From the NCBI GenBank assembly GCA_023055505.1, contig JALIRH010000122.1, positions 372,001 to 436,000 of the forward strand: 64,000 bases of DNA, read 5' to 3'. The notes under the pieces were generated by a model, which did not search any database, was not told the origin of the DNA, and was given only the letters and a program-made list of their open reading frames with translations. This DNA is from Callipepla californica brunnescens (Eukaryota; Chordata; Aves; Galliformes; Odontophoridae). Below, piece by piece: positions 26,001 through 34,866 of this stretch. Both the position numbers and the translations under genes were made by a program. Position 1 is the stretch's first letter. The number at the start of each line of letters is the position of its first letter.

Positions 26001-29000
26001 CTGTGCTCCTTTACGGTATAACTCTATCTCCTTTTGCTTATGCTGTCCCTGATAGACTTGTTTTCCAAAGACAGCAGTAAGGTGGCATCCACGGTCTGAA
26101 CTCTGCAAAAAGAAGTGCAGTGAGGACTGTGGTAGTACCTAACGTGTTTTTGGCTCAAATTTGCCTTCACACTTTCATATTTGGCATGAACTCAAATAGC
26201 TTTACCAGAGAGCTATCTTTTTCCTTCCCTCCTGATTTTATCTGTGTCATGGAGCTTGCTTAGCATCCTCTCCAAGTTGCAAATCAAATTTTCCTACTCA
26301 CAGTATGATCTTAAAGTATTAGAATGTGTGGTCTAGCTGTGATGTGGTAATTCAACGCATCCCCAATTTACACTGGGAATCATAGAATCATTAAGGTTGG
26401 AAAAGACCTGTAAAATCATCTAGTCCAACCGTCCACCTATCACCACTAGGATTAACTGGAACCATGCACCACAGGGCTGAGCAGGAGCTGCTGTGGGTGA
26501 GGTGGATTTATTTCAATGGAGAGACGTTTAGGAGGAAAGGTGAGGCAACCATGCTTGAAAATGTAGGTGGGTGGATGGAATTGCCAGCTGAATGGGATTG
26601 AGTGTAGATTAGAAACTAGGAAGGGCCACCCCAGCCTTTCAGAAGATTCATCTAGGATTTGCTGTCTGGCACAGAGCATGTACCCAAATATGCAAGAAGT
26701 TTCTGCTGCATATTTTACTTCAGCTGAACTTTAGTCCTCTCTGCAGAAAACATGGAGGGGTACTCAAAGTACTGTATCAATAAAAACTTGTAAAAACACT
26801 GTCCTGTTTCACAGGAACTATGTAGCCTGTGCTGCTGCATGGGAGCCACTGGGAGATGGATGACGCTGTCTCCCAGAGTGAATCTAAAATCGGAGCAGAG
26901 CAATTGGATTTTGACTTCAGGTTCAGTGGCATTGTCAGTGCCTGGAATTCATTAATCAAGTGGAAGAGTTGACAAGTTGTTACAGAGATACGTAGGAGTG
27001 TTAAACTTCTTATGCCTCCCACTGAGAGTTGTGGTATTGCTGCTTAGTTGTTGCTCCTGTGTATTCTTCATAAGTAGCTTTCACTGTGCCTTGTTGTGTG
27101 CTAAGCTGTAGTTTTTGTTGCTGAAGCTGAGAACAGGATAGATAAATAGCAGGCAACATCAAATCTTTCCTCTTGTTGCTGGGAGCAACTGAGGCTTTTT
27201 CCTGCTTATTCATACGTTTTGAGAGATGCTTTGTAAATTATGAAACAAAGTCAGATGCCTGGAGTTATTTTGTCACTTCTAACTCCAGCGATGACTGAAT
27301 GTTTCTACACGTATGTACTGATGTCTGCAGTGGTTCATGCCATGCATACTTGCTGAATTCTGGTGGTCTTTCATTTTGTCTCCTTTGGGGCTGCAGTAAA
27401 TTATGTAAATCATATGTCAGACCACATCTTCCTGCCTCTCTCAACTGTAAAACAGAAGGGGGGGAGGGGGAGGGAAGAGAAGCTCTTAAATGCTTGAAAT
27501 ATATCTTCAGGATTTTCTCCCAAAGCCAAGATAGAAAAATCCTCATTATGAATTTTCTCTGCAGGGGATTTTAGTTGTACTTATTTTGGGATAGGTTGAA
27601 ACTTATTTCATGTCTACATCAGAGATTTTTATTCACTTGTGCAGTGGAACGTTATTTTCCTTGGTGAATGCATGCTTCTCAGAAGCACTTTGGGCTAGTA
27701 GCATTTTACATAATAATGTAGAAAAACTGAAGTGCATGAAAAATAGATTTCTTTTTAACACATGAGGAAGGAGAGCACTCTTGTTATCTCTGCTCAGCTG
27801 CACACTTGCTGCCGATTTTGGGATCTGAAAACCTTGCATTCCATTTCATTTCTGTCTCCTGAGTTGATTTAGAGTGATGGCACAAGTATGTTGGATCCAG
27901 TAATCACAGAGTCGCAGAGTTGTAGGGGTTGGAAGGGACCTGTAGAGATCATTGAGTCCAACCCCCCTGCCAAAGCAGCTTCCATGACCAGGTTGCGCAG
28001 GTAAGCGTCCAGATGGGTCTGGAACGTCTCCAGAGAAGGGTAGGTGTGAAACATGATGCTTAAACATTTACAGTTCTTGTTGTAATAATCAAGAGGTGAG
28101 GCACTGTATGGGCACCCCTGCATATTCAGCAGTGGTTCTCTAGAGCCTCAAAAAAAGCTTTGCTGCTATCTGGCTGAATTTTGACCTGTACATGAAATAG
28201 AAGAAGTATATGTACATGTTCCATGTACGTGGAATAGAAGAAGTGCCCAGGTGATAGAGTGTGCTCCCTGGTAAGGGAAAGAGCTGGTCTCCTGTCTCTT
28301 TAGGGAGCATTTGATGAGCAAATGTGTTTGTTTGCAGCCTGTAGCTTCTCCAGGTTAAGCCTGAGTTATTTTGGCCTCTGTATGCCTGTGGTTACAGTTA
28401 ACACACCTGTTACGTGAGTGAGCTGATCTGTAACTATGTTGTTTGCTGTAGATACATTGGTTCTGCATCCCTAAGGATGTGGAAAAGTAATGTAAGCTCA
28501 GGCAGTGAGTTAGTAGGAGACTGAGTTTTTACAGTAGTATATTGATTTAGCACAGTTTTTTGAGCATGGTTATACATTTAAAAATATGCTTAGTCCCTTT
28601 TATAGATAGAGCAAGCATCTAGAGATTAAATGGAATCTGTTTCTCAGATTGATGCCTGTGTGCTTTGGGGAATTGGATCATTTCATCATGATGATAATGG
28701 TGTAAAAACTGGAGCTCTAAATAGACCTTATTAAAGTAATAAAAGACAATTTCATTTCTTGTCCTTAAGAAGAAGCTTCTGCCTACTGAGTGGAAACAGA
28801 ACGTTGTTGGTTCCCTTTTTATGGTCTCTAGCTGGTTCGTTACCTGTCTGTACAGCTATGATATCAAGGCACTTTGTCCCTCTTCACTCTTTACATTTTA
28901 ACTGCAGAGTTTTTGGCTTTCATTGTAGGTTATTCTAAAGGAATGAGGAAGTGTTTGTGTGTATTCAGACTTCAATAATGCAGAGAGAAATCAACGAAAA

Positions 29001-32000
29001 GCTCATGGAATAGGCAGCATTGAGAAGAAAAGGGGATGTTTCCACAAAAGTTGTGGGTGATCAAAGCTGGCTTTCAGAAGCTGATATGAAGGAGAAGGGT
29101 GTTGATGCTCTGTCTTTCCTTAGCACATGGGGTGCACTGGGAAGGGCTGGAGACCCACGCAAGCTTTCTGCCAGCAAGTTGAATGTAGTCACTGGAGGAG
29201 TTGGCTTTCCTGCTGTGCTTTGACAGTCAGTGCCATAAATCATGTTGGAAAATAATCTCTTACCCACGTTGGAGAAAAACATAAAACTGTTCAACCAGGT
29301 CTTCAGCACTGCTTCAAGTCTTTAGGCACTGGAGACTGGGGGCTTTCTGGTTCACCCCTCAGCTGCCAAAGGGACCTGGGGAAATGGCTGAGGGGCAGCT
29401 AGGGTGTGAGGAGTCTTCTCCTCAACAGGTGTGCTGTGAGGGGGGAGGAAAGAGGAAAAACTAGTGCAGTTCCGCCTCTCCAGGGAGGCACTGTGAAACG
29501 TTATTTCTCCTTTCCAAAATAAAAAAACAGCAGGTTGAATTCTAGCCTTCTCACACATGGAAAGAGAACACCGTCTCTGCTGCAAAAACAGCCATGCAGT
29601 TAATGTTTGCATGTACTTGTGAATGTGATTTAAAATGTGCTAATGGCTTAATAAAAGGTACTCATCAGTTTCATCCGGGCAATAATTTCAATGTGAGTGC
29701 ACTTATAATTATATATTTTCTAAACCAGAAGGCATTTAGGATTTAATGCTAACAGAGTCTGTGGCTGCACTGCAGTGACCATGACTTAGGCTGTGTACAG
29801 AGGCAAGTCCTGACATCACACCAGCCCTTTAACTCTTCTCCCTGCTGTGCAGAAGCTCAGTGGAAGATGTTTTGCTGTTTCTTTTGCTTTGACCCACCGC
29901 TAACCCAGGTTTTGTTTTTTCAACAGATATGTATCTGAAACTGGAAGATGTGACCTGTAAATTTAATAAACCATGCATAATGGATGTAAAAATAGGGCAG
30001 AAAAGTTATGATCCGTATGCTTCAGCGGAGAAGATCCAGCAGCAGGTCAGCAAGTACCCGCTGATGGAGGAGATTGGCTTCCTGCTACTCGGCATGAGGG
30101 TGAGAACTTGCTTTGGTTTCAAATTCAGCTTGTGCTCTGGCCTGTTGTCCAACACCGGGTACAGCAGCTAGTTTACAACTGGCAATACTTGGAGTGTAAA
30201 TAAAGTGTTATCTGAATGTGTTGATGGGAGCAGTATCAAACATCGTATGAAATGTTTCAGAACACTGCTCTCCTTCGTTGTAAGCAGCTGCTTACATTGT
30301 GCACTGAGCAAAGCTTTCCATCCAAAGAAAACACCTTGGACACTTACATGCTTCAGGAACAGCTGTGAGCAGGAGATTAGTGCGGGATGGATAAGGACCC
30401 TCAGAGACCCACAGTAACTCTGTTACATTGCTTCATGTTTTAAATGTGAGGAACAGTGAAAATTCAACATTTGTGTCTTTGCTACTCTAAAACATAAAAG
30501 CTGTACAAAATGTTTATGGCTCAATCACACAGATGTGTTCGTGACAGTAATGCAGTGCATTTCAAGTATTTCTTTCTGTTCTAACTGATGCAGAGTAACT
30601 TTGATTTTGGCATGAGGTTTGTTGCTGTTCTCACGTAGATGCATCCAGGGCTTCCCAAGCCCTGCGCCAGGAAACAGAAAGGGCTGAAGCTGTAGATAAG
30701 GTTCTGCTTTGCACAGATAGCAACAGCACCTAGATTGCACCATTGTCTGAAATAGTTCTGATATCTCTGTAGTGTTTTGTACCTAATTGCCTTGCCTCCC
30801 GGCTGTAACTCTGCCTTGAGATAAGCTTTTGCAGCTATAAATTACAGTGGTCATGAGTAATAATTATGTAAGCCTACGAGAGAGAATGTGGGAGTCAAGT
30901 CAAAAAACAGTCCAGCAGTTTGGATGGAGAGGGAACACTGAAGATTACAGCTTTGGATTTGGCTTATATCGTTACATAACTTTCCTTATCTCATCTGTGG
31001 AGCAGCATACTTCATGTTCTCTGTGTCTTCACATAAATGCTTGCATCTACGCTGTTTGTGCTTGTAAATATTGTTTGCAACATGGGTGTGTATTGGTATG
31101 TCTGCCCCATTGTAACAAATCCATTTGATTCCCTAATTAAAACAGCATTTATAATGATGGTTCTGTGAGGCAGAAACCTCAGAGAGCTGCTCATATGCAC
31201 AAGGAGGAGCCCACAGGCCGCACTGTTCTCTCCTGGTGAGGATGATCAGAAAGCCCTGATTTCTTGAAGGTGGTGCTTGGTGGGTCACATAAGGAGTTTT
31301 TGTTGTCTCGCATTGTTCAGTGAAACTCGTATGAATGCAGAGCAGACATGTAATGAGCTGTGGCAGGTGGACAAGGAGTGAGATTTTCCTGTCTAATAGT
31401 TTCTTGGCTGCTGCTGAGGTTACAGATTTGAGTTACTTGGCTTGTCATCATTTTGACAGAAATAGGCTAGTGCAGGCAGTTGCAACAACAGGAATACAGA
31501 AAAAAATTGGTTCAAAGGCAAGTATCCTTTTGGGAAAGGTGAGCAGCAGATGAGCAGCAGCAATGGTGTGAGCGAAGCACAGTGTAGCAAGAGGCCTGGA
31601 GGCTCAGAAGCTGCTCAACCTTCTCTCCTCCTTTTTTGGGGGTAGGATAGAGCAGGGACTGGTGAAAGCTGGCTGTGCTTGGGTTCCTGTTCCCTGCTTT
31701 CAGCACTGGGCTGAATGTATTGGTGTTTCTGCACCATTCCAGGAACGGCTCAGACAGCCTGTGCTGCTGAGAAAAGGCATTGAGGGGAATGAGGAGACAG
31801 CTCTTTGCTTAATGTGGGGAATATTTTCATCATTACTTATATATGCTATCCTACAGTGCTGTTGTTCTGTAGGAAAAAAGACTCCCTAAGAGCTGCAGCC
31901 AATCCCTTGGCTAACCAGGGATATCTCTACTATTTTTGCTTACTCATGAGATAGTTAACTGTGTGCGTTGCAAGGCTGGTACTTTGTCACTGACTACTTT

Positions 32001-34692
32001 GTGCAGTTAGAAATGCACTGTTAATGCAAAATGTGCCCTCTGAGCAGGGCCGTCGGGTGCTGCTGGAGGCATGGCACAGCCTCCTGTTGGTCTTCCAGAG
32101 GAGTAGCCTTCCTTGTTCTTGCTTTCATTACCTTTGGCTTGTGGTCCTTTTAAGTACATTAGAATCCACATGTTGGATTTGGGTTCCCTGGGGACACCAG
32201 ATGCAGTTCCCCTTATCTTTGTTTGAGATGTTTCCTTCTAGCTCCTGTGCAGAGCAGGAGCTGGGGCCTGTGTTTTCAGTGGGGCCGTGGGGCTGGGTGG
32301 TCTGAGTGAGCGTGAGGCAGAAGGCTTCTGCCAGAGAGCTGTGCTATTGCTGCCAATAGGAATTGTCTGTGCTCTCATAAACAAGTTAGACTTCGACATG
32401 GCTGGCTGGCGCTCTTCTACAATGGAAATTATTTCGGTTAGAGAGAAAATGTGTCTGTGTGGAAAGCGCTTTTGAATTAAGTTGTTAAGCTCGTGCAATT
32501 CCTGATACGGACAAAGCTGTGCCTGTGTGAGCTGCCTCCTTATCCAGGTGAGTAGCAAGCACTGTGCGTGCTGTCATCCTTCACTTTGTGTAACCTCGCT
32601 CTACCCCAGGCCCTCATTTCACGTGTGCCTCATGTTGCTGGGCCCTCCTAAGCACATCACAGCATTGCTTGCTGTTTTACTGTTGCAGTATATGTTCCTA
32701 TAGTTTTAAGAACTGAAAAACAGTAGTAGTGAATTCCTGAGTGTGCTAAGTCTGACTGATGTAATATTCGTAGTAATGCTGGTAAGGAGCAAGATGGTTT
32801 CAGGTATTAGCATTGATTTGCAAGGCATGTGCTGTGTAAAATACTTCCTGCTCTAAATAGGTCGATCTGTTTTTAGCCAATATAGTGGTGTCTTTCTGAT
32901 GCCAGAAAATACAAAAGTTGTAGCTTAAAATACCAAGATGTGCAGTAGTGTTTTGCAGATCAGAGCTCTAGAGGGCAGTGCTGACCTGTTCAAGTAGCTG
33001 TACAGATATCGGGGATGGATGGGGCTGGAAAACTTCACCTGTCTGTGTGGTGTCTCCTAGCTCTGTAGAAAACCATGGTTGCTCTGAAGTTCAGACTTGC
33101 CTTTTTATTACCTGCAGGTTTACCATGTCTCTTCCGACAGCTATGAGATGCAAAACCAGCACTATGGGAGAAGCTTGACAAAGGAAACAGTGAAGGATGG
33201 TAAGGGAGTGTGTGTGTATGTGTGTGTACCAGAGTTTAGTACACTTGAGCTACCTGTTGATCCTAAGTTGGCAGTTGGCTGTAACGGCTGTATATCTTAA
33301 AGGAATTTCCTCATCATATATCTTTTGTTGCTAATAAAGAAGTAATCAGGATAGAATAGAATTTCCCTGCAGGTTTGAGGTTTGGTGCTGTAATGATGTA
33401 GAAAACCCCTTAAAGGTATTCATGCTTTTAATCTGTATAGTCTTATTTCTGATTGTATTCTGTGAGTAAATGCTGTATTTTATATTAAAAATACATTTTT
33501 CTCTGACCTCCTCAGTCAAAATCAATCCGTACTTCACATGATGCTAACAATAAATACAAATGCTGCCCTCATATGGCTGTTTGGTGATAAATATTTCCAG
33601 CTAGTCATTAACTGGCATCTGTTTGTCTGTCCCCCACCCAGAGACAGTTAGACAAGCCCTTAGAGCTGGTACTGACTTGTCAGCTCTGACGCTCATGATA
33701 AAGGAGCTGCCTGAGCTTGCTTATCCCTGGAGAGTTCAATGGGTCCCTGCCCATCATGACTGGGACAGTTACTTTAAGTGATGTGGGGGGCGGGAACCGT
33801 GTTCATCTGCAGTTTGGTACACTGGATCACTGGTTTCCTTTACAAATCCAACACCAGCCTGTATTTCTGTACAGCAGTACTGAAGGTACTTGAGTTCCTT
33901 GGTTTGATTCTGATCTGTTTAATAATTGCTCTTGAAACTGTGAATGCTGCCTCTTTCTTCATAGCGAGAGTTATTCTAATCCCCAAGTAAGTGTTGAACA
34001 GGGTTTGATTTCTTCTCAGAGGTGAAAATAATCCTCAGAAATGTCTCTTTTTTGTAGGCATCTCAAAGTTCTTCCACAATGGGTACTGCTTGAGGAAGGA
34101 TGCGATCGCTGCCAGCATTCAAAAGATCGAAAAGATCTTGAAGTGGTTTGAGGGCCAGAAGCAGCTCAACTTTTATGCAAGCTCCTTGCTGTTTGTCTAC
34201 GAGGGCTCGAGTCAGACACCGACCATGCAGCTGAACGACGTCACCTTGGCGGAGAAGAGAGGAGTGCCCAAGGGACTGTTATCAGGTGAAGACATACTGG
34301 AGTACAATAATAACATTCATGTCCTAAGTTCTACAGAGAATGGAAAGATTGAGGCCTCCGTCAGTAAAGGCTTGTCCAAATTTTATGCACTTCACAAAAA
34401 GGCATACTCAAAGAGGCACCACAGCCAGCTCTCGCTGAAAGTTGAGAGCTTGGAGCAAGACAACGTGTGGAAAAGCAGCACTTGCATTGCACAGGAGCAT
34501 CTGAATGGAAACATCATACCGCAACTGGAAAAAGTTTTCTGTCACATGCCAGCAGAGATCAAGGAGAGTGCAAAGGTAGAAGTCCGAATGATAGATTTTG
34601 CTCATGTGTTTCCCAGCAACACGAAGGATGAGGGCTACGTTTATGGGCTGAAAAACTTAATCACAGTACTTAAAAATATTTTGGATAACTAG
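1774..34692 (+). CDS. IPMK: Inositol polyphosphate multikinase (six coding exons)
   Basis: IPMK phosphorylates inositol phosphates (IP3 to IP4 and IP5) and PIP2, mainly in the nucleus, and feeds the higher inositol-phosphate pathway. The coding exons are 1774-2020, 5927-6012, 25251-25347, 29927-30099, 33118-33199 and 34058-34692. They total 1320 nt and encode 439 residues plus stop. All introns are GT/AG and the phases fit (1, 0, 1, 0, 1). The kinase signature PCIMDVKIG (PxxxDxKxG) is at residues 159-167. [10 protein letters not shown] is at about 270-279, and IDFAH, with the metal-binding Asp408, is at 407-411. A basic [10 protein letters not shown] segment resembles the mammalian nuclear localisation region. 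The length is slightly above the human protein (416) because of an Ala/Gly/Pro-rich N terminus. The start at 1774 is the only in-frame ATG in exon 1 and has G at -3 and G at +4. No disabling change is seen. Intron 2 holds a sense-oriented retrovirus. Confidence 0.95.
3795..3935 (-). mobile_element. Old CR1 fragment
   Basis: The minus strand encodes a degenerate [10 protein letters not shown] block, the recognisable C-terminal part of the CR1 ORF2 protein. The copy is short and diverged, and its boundaries are approximate. Confidence 0.6.
4255..4430 (+). mobile_element. CR1 3' end
   Basis: This fragment shows the typical CR1 3' terminus. It contains a stretch resembling CTCTGGAGACATTCAAGACC, then GGTTGGACTAGATGATCTCT, then a short ATTCTGTG-type tandem end at about 4418-4430. 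It is 5'-truncated. Confidence 0.8.
4658..4686 (+). repeat. Poly(T)-rich tract
   Basis: A T homopolymer run interrupted by a few C residues lies within IPMK intron 1. It is simple sequence with no further structure. Confidence 0.8.
5927..6012 (+). CDS. IPMK: IPMK coding exon 2
   Basis: This exon encodes residues 83-111 (with the split Gly83) and contains the conserved [19 protein letters not shown] segment, part of the N-lobe beta strands. The acceptor is TTCTAG|G and the donor is AAG|GTGAGG (phase 0). Confidence 0.93.
10201..10783 (-). mobile_element. CR1 LINE 3' fragment with ORF2 C-terminus
   Basis: The minus strand encodes about 160 uninterrupted residues of the CR1 reverse-transcriptase protein C terminus, including [20 protein letters not shown] and the RTRGNG block. 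The 3' end at about 10201-10232 carries the diagnostic tandem repeat of an 8-bp unit (ATTCATAG on the plus strand). It is 5'-truncated, as most CR1 copies are. The intact frame suggests a comparatively young insertion. Confidence 0.93.
13672..13972 (-). mobile_element. CR1 3' fragment
   Basis: The plus strand reads the reverse complement of a CR1 3' end, including GGTTGGAAGGGACCTGG and CATCCAGCCTGGTCTTGAAT. The coding frame is broken by an internal A15 run near 13947-13961 and by other changes. Confidence 0.8.
14169..14173. repeat. Target site duplication (left), GTATT
   Basis: GTATT immediately precedes the 5' LTR and recurs at 20202-20206 directly after the 3' LTR. This fixes both element ends at TG...CA and shows a 5-bp integration stagger. 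Confidence 0.85.
14174..14510 (+). repeat. 5' LTR (337 bp)
   Basis: The LTR begins TGTATGGGAACTG and ends TTTGCCCTACA. It contains a TATA-like CATTTAAG near 14305-14312, an inverted repeat at 14321-14362 just downstream, a GGTGGAGT/ACTCCACC hairpin about 70 bp further upstream, and a strong splice-donor match AAG|GTGAGC with GT at 14393. No AATAAA or ATTAAA is present. It differs from the 3' LTR at three positions. Confidence 0.93.
14513..14530 (+). other. Putative primer-binding site (tRNA not assigned)
   Basis: TGGCGAGCCAGGCAGGCT starts two bases after the 5' LTR, the place expected for a tRNA primer site. It begins with the canonical TGG, but I cannot match it to a specific tRNA 3' end from memory. 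Confidence 0.45.
14538..14562 (+). repeat. (AT)n microsatellite in the proviral leader
   Basis: A pure AT dinucleotide run of about 25 bp lies between the primer site and the gag start codon. It is likely to vary in length between copies. Confidence 0.9.
14581..14841 (+). CDS. gag: ERV gag, N-terminal open segment (86 codons, ends at TAG)
   Basis: This frame begins with ATG 18 bp after the AT repeat and encodes an 86-residue protein starting [13 protein letters not shown], in the position of the matrix region. It ends at TAG (14839-14841). The same frame continues open through 16155, with an ATG three codons after the stop. The TAG may be an inactivating point mutation, a programmed readthrough site, or a boundary between two products. 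A single copy cannot tell. No myristoylation-type MG start is present. Confidence 0.7.
   Translation: MSFIWNLFKWGKGENVTPLDQTIPGQIPGFIGSPYYGLATVIEKWGPLRVTGSVSPSPARLMDYFQGLDKDILVTKERRLAASAVA
14851..16155 (+). CDS. gag: ERV gag, main open segment (434 codons)
   Basis: This segment encodes a 434-residue structural protein in the same frame as the 86-codon segment before it. Residues about 10-33 have leucine/isoleucine heptad spacing ([17 protein letters not shown]), a predicted coiled coil. A hydrophobic, Trp-containing central region (about residues 130-280, with [12 protein letters not shown]) occupies the capsid position. The C terminus is basic and proline-rich and lacks a CCHC zinc knuckle. 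The stop codon overlaps the start of the pro-pol frame. Similarity to the chicken ERNI/ENS gag-like protein is suspected from the coiled coil and context but not confirmed. Confidence 0.75.
   Translation: MALHKLDVTNTNIETENQLLRERIEKLEQQLGTLVTKKPGLDVPARQIRTISVEDTQVPEVADLDVSEAKISKSDLEAPSMEDPFEIRPIITQKTKKVQDRPAGVPPDQWPPAETCLHVTARPYTANELMDLVQRFHQKPRESIPSWLLRLWDAGAESVLVSGTEMSKLASITIHPALRQRLYAAIHYANENHSIIDWLMAACRLTWPNKSDIPLNTGLWSSMEDLQTYIRELGMREAMYSENFESPDTEKFTAGMRDLILQQAPSHLYGTLVSILNPLVASEAIIQQAAQLVADLGETERIRTRRNIRMIEEAEAFPIKTRKPVPRIPRSGPIRVSRKTMFNDLIRAGVAFAKIDGQPNHVLLQLWKQLRNDQKFQSTPRKSGVRIIQAAPTTTWNLADFIVPNRRKKPPQVSRATVPEPPVVKDLDLANFME
16152..19535 (+). CDS. pol: ERV pro-pol polyprotein (1127 codons, intact)
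   Basis: This is one uninterrupted frame in the -1 phase relative to gag. The open frame extends upstream to 16068 with no ATG. Domains in order: aspartic protease with LVDTGAETS (Asp38); reverse transcriptase with LPQG and YIDD (306-309); RNase H with YTDGSS (Asp609); integrase with zinc-binding His753, His758, Cys784 and Cys787 and catalytic Asp818, Asp876 and Glu912 (exact D,35,E spacing). A C-terminal extension around residues 1005-1065 ([11 protein letters not shown] to [12 protein letters not shown]) looks beta-barrel-like. It may be a relic of a dUTPase-type domain, as found after integrase in ERV-L elements (inference). All catalytic residues I could check are present. How this frame is translated is unclear, because I see no canonical slippery heptamer in the overlap. 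Confidence 0.92.
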   Translation: MTKNFGPFRASRCDRRPYVELEIYWTDKNIQKVMALVDTGAETSFIYGDPTKFKGNRVMIGGFGGQTIPVTQTWLKLGVGRLPPREYKVSIAPIPEYILGIDILWGLALQTTVGEFRLRQRYISVRAIQTVLRGHAKHEPICLPKPRRITNVRQYRLPGGQEEISKTVQELEKVGIIRPAHSPYNSPIWPVRKSDGTWRMTVDYRELNKVTPPIHAAVPNIASLMDTLSREIKTYHCVLDLANAFFSIPIAKESQDQFAFTWGGRQWTFQILPQGYVHSPTYCHNLVARDLANWRKPNNNVNLYHYIDDLLLTSDSLEAVGEAADSLIAYLGERGWAINPQKVQGPGLSVKFLGVVWSGKTKVQPSAIIDKVQAFPVPTTAKQLQEFLGILGYWRSFIPHLAQLLRPLYRLTKKGQSWDWGRTEQDAFQHAKQAVKQAQALGIFDPTLPAELDVHVTQDGFGWGLWQRQSSVRTPIGFWSQVWHGAEERYSMIEKQLLAAYTALQAVEPITQTAEVVVKTTLPIQGWVRDLTHLPKTGVAQAQTVARWVAYLSQRSSLSSSPLKEELQKILGPVTYHSDAPKQALVAPPEKSPVQEGKYPIPEDAWYTDGSSKGNPSKWRAVAYHPATDTIWFDEGDGQSSQWAELRAVWMVITKEPGDGILNICTDSWAVYRGLTLWIAQWATQDWTIHSRPIWGKDMWLDIWNTVKHRTVRVYHVSGHRPLQSPGNDEADTLARVRWVENSPSENIAYWLHRKLRHAGQKTMWAAAKAWGLPVQLSDVAQACRDCDACSRMRPRSLPETTAHLARGHNPLQRWQVDYIGPLPRSEGARYALTCVDTASGLMQAYPVPKANQAYTIKALTRLMAAYGTPQVIESDQGTHFTGAMIQRWAEENNIEWRFHLPYNPTGAGLIERYNGILKAALKTDSQSLQGWMKRLHETLRDLNERPRDGRPSALKMLQTTWASPLRIQITGTDNEVRPQTGRENNLLLPAPENLKPGTNKIRWSWKVQVGPRWCGLLAPWGRLLEVGGSVVPPVIGTWPTDIVVNTPVFIPKGTPIMSLWQIRTPPLVPDLIVQPQTSGRKVWYRRPGHAPVQAEVLTQDRNTACILPWRADLPLLVPLKHLYYSP
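19536..19853 (+). other. ERV 3' noncoding segment between pol and PPT
   Basis: Only about 320 bp separate the pol stop from the polypurine tract, too little for env. A non-ATG open frame (about 19643-19948) runs from here into U3. It is also open in the 63-kb copy, with four residue differences. The segment contains a CpG-rich hairpin and the left arm of an inverted repeat, both listed separately. From about 19728 to the LTR start the sequence matches the 63-kb copy exactly by eye. Confidence 0.7.
19757..19789 (+). other. CpG-rich 9-bp hairpin in the ERV 3' noncoding segment
   Basis: The perfect arms ATCGCGACG (19757-19765) and CGTCGCGAT (19781-19789) flank a 15-nt loop. Each arm holds three CpGs. 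The same hairpin, base for base, occurs in the other copy at 63439-63471. CpGs in an inactive, methylated provirus would be expected to decay. Confidence 0.75.
19834..19903 (+). other. Inverted repeat spanning the PPT/LTR junction
   Basis: Arms at 19834-19853 and 19884-19903 pair at 17 of 20 positions here. The equivalent arms of the 63-kb copy pair at 18 of 20. The 30-nt loop contains the polypurine tract and the first bases of U3. Confidence 0.7.
19853..19864 (+). other. Polypurine tract (PPT)
   Basis: GAAGGGGTGGAG directly abuts the 3' LTR, as expected for the plus-strand primer site. A 13-nt stretch including it (GAAGGGGTGGAGT) recurs inside U3 at about 19958-19970. Confidence 0.85.
19865..20201 (+). 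repeat. 3' LTR (337 bp)
   Basis: This is a direct repeat of 14174-14510 with three substitutions: one in the CAC[G/A]GCC near the start and two in the hairpin left arm. It ends CCCTACA and is followed by the GTATT duplication. In this copy, 20012-20053 forms an 18-bp stem with one mismatch and a TTGTTG loop. The splice-donor match AAG|GTGAGC has GT at 20084. Confidence 0.95.
20202..20206. repeat. Target site duplication (right), GTATT
   Basis: This matches the five bases before the 5' LTR exactly. Confidence 0.85.
20207..25250 (+). other. IPMK intron 2, right part
   Basis: This 5-kb stretch lies between the provirus and exon 3. It holds no recognisable gene, RNA or young repeat. The acceptor is TTTATTTCAG. 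Several short open frames are present, none with recognisable similarity. Confidence 0.7.
25251..25347 (+). CDS. IPMK: IPMK coding exon 3
   Basis: This exon encodes residues 112-143 plus one base of Asp144, including [20 protein letters not shown]. It follows a pyrimidine-rich acceptor, and its donor AATG|GTACTG is the weakest of the five. Confidence 0.92.
26377..26447 (-). mobile_element. CR1 3' tail
   Basis: A short minus-strand CR1 end reads on the plus strand as ATCATAGAATCATTAAGGTT and continues with the typical AAAATCATCTAGTCCAACC block. It is heavily 5'-truncated. Confidence 0.8.
27903..28040 (-). mobile_element. CR1 3' end
   Basis: The plus strand shows ATCACAGAGTCGCAGAGTTG, then GGTTGGAAGGGACCTGTAGA and CCAGATGGGTCTGGAACGTC. 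This is the reverse complement of a CR1 3' terminus. Confidence 0.85.
29927..30099 (+). CDS. IPMK: IPMK coding exon 4 (catalytic PxxxDxKxG motif)
   Basis: This exon encodes residues 144-201. It holds the inositol-phosphate-kinase signature PCIMDVKIG (Asp163, Lys165, Gly167) and the strongly conserved [19 protein letters not shown] segment. The acceptor is CAACAG|A and the donor is AGG|GTGAGA (phase 0). Confidence 0.95.
30100..33117 (+). other. IPMK intron 4
   Basis: This 3-kb intron contains no recognisable gene, RNA or repeat. The open frames are short. Confidence 0.7.
33118..33199 (+). CDS. IPMK: IPMK coding exon 5
   Basis: This exon encodes residues 202-228 plus one base of Gly229 ([20 protein letters not shown]). 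The acceptor is CCTGCAG|G and the donor is GATG|GTAAGG (phase 1). Confidence 0.93.
33200..34057 (+). other. IPMK intron 5
   Basis: This is the shortest intron (858 bp). Apart from the GT-rich run at its start, nothing is recognisable in it. The acceptor is TTTTTTGTAG. Confidence 0.75.
33208..33228 (+). repeat. (GT)n-type microsatellite just inside intron 5
   Basis: A short GT-rich run interrupted by one A begins nine bases after the exon 5 donor. It is close enough to sit within the donor-proximal intron. Confidence 0.7.
34058..34692 (+). CDS. IPMK: IPMK terminal coding exon 6
   Basis: This exon encodes residues 229-439 and the TAG stop at 34690-34692. It contains [10 protein letters not shown] (270-279), a variable acidic/Ser-rich insert, the basic KRHHSQ segment and the C-terminal [10 protein letters not shown] catalytic motif (Asp408). 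It ends [15 protein letters not shown], the usual C terminus of vertebrate IPMK. Confidence 0.96.
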
Positions 34693-34860
34693 ATTCTTTG
34701 TTATGGTTTTTACTGGGGGCCAACGATAAAGAAGAGCAACAATATGAAGAATTTCTGCACTTGTAATGCTGTATAACTGGGTTTGTATTGTTCTACTATA
34801 TCTAATTTGTCTTTGTACTTTTGGTAGAAGGGTTTAACTTTTTATAATCTCACTCAGGAA

Positions 34861-34866
34861 AATAAA
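34861..34866 (+). promoter_or_regulatory. IPMK: Candidate proximal poly(A) signal of IPMK
   Basis: AATAAA lies 169 nt after the stop codon. Further AATAAA motifs occur downstream (37854, 39603, 40995), so a longer 3' UTR, as in mammals, is equally possible. The used site cannot be decided from sequence alone. Confidence 0.4.

Larger units (their letters stand above)
25348..29926 (+). other. IPMK intron 3
   Basis: This 4.6-kb intron contains two CR1 3' ends, at about 26.4 kb and 27.9 kb, and no other recognisable feature. Confidence 0.75.
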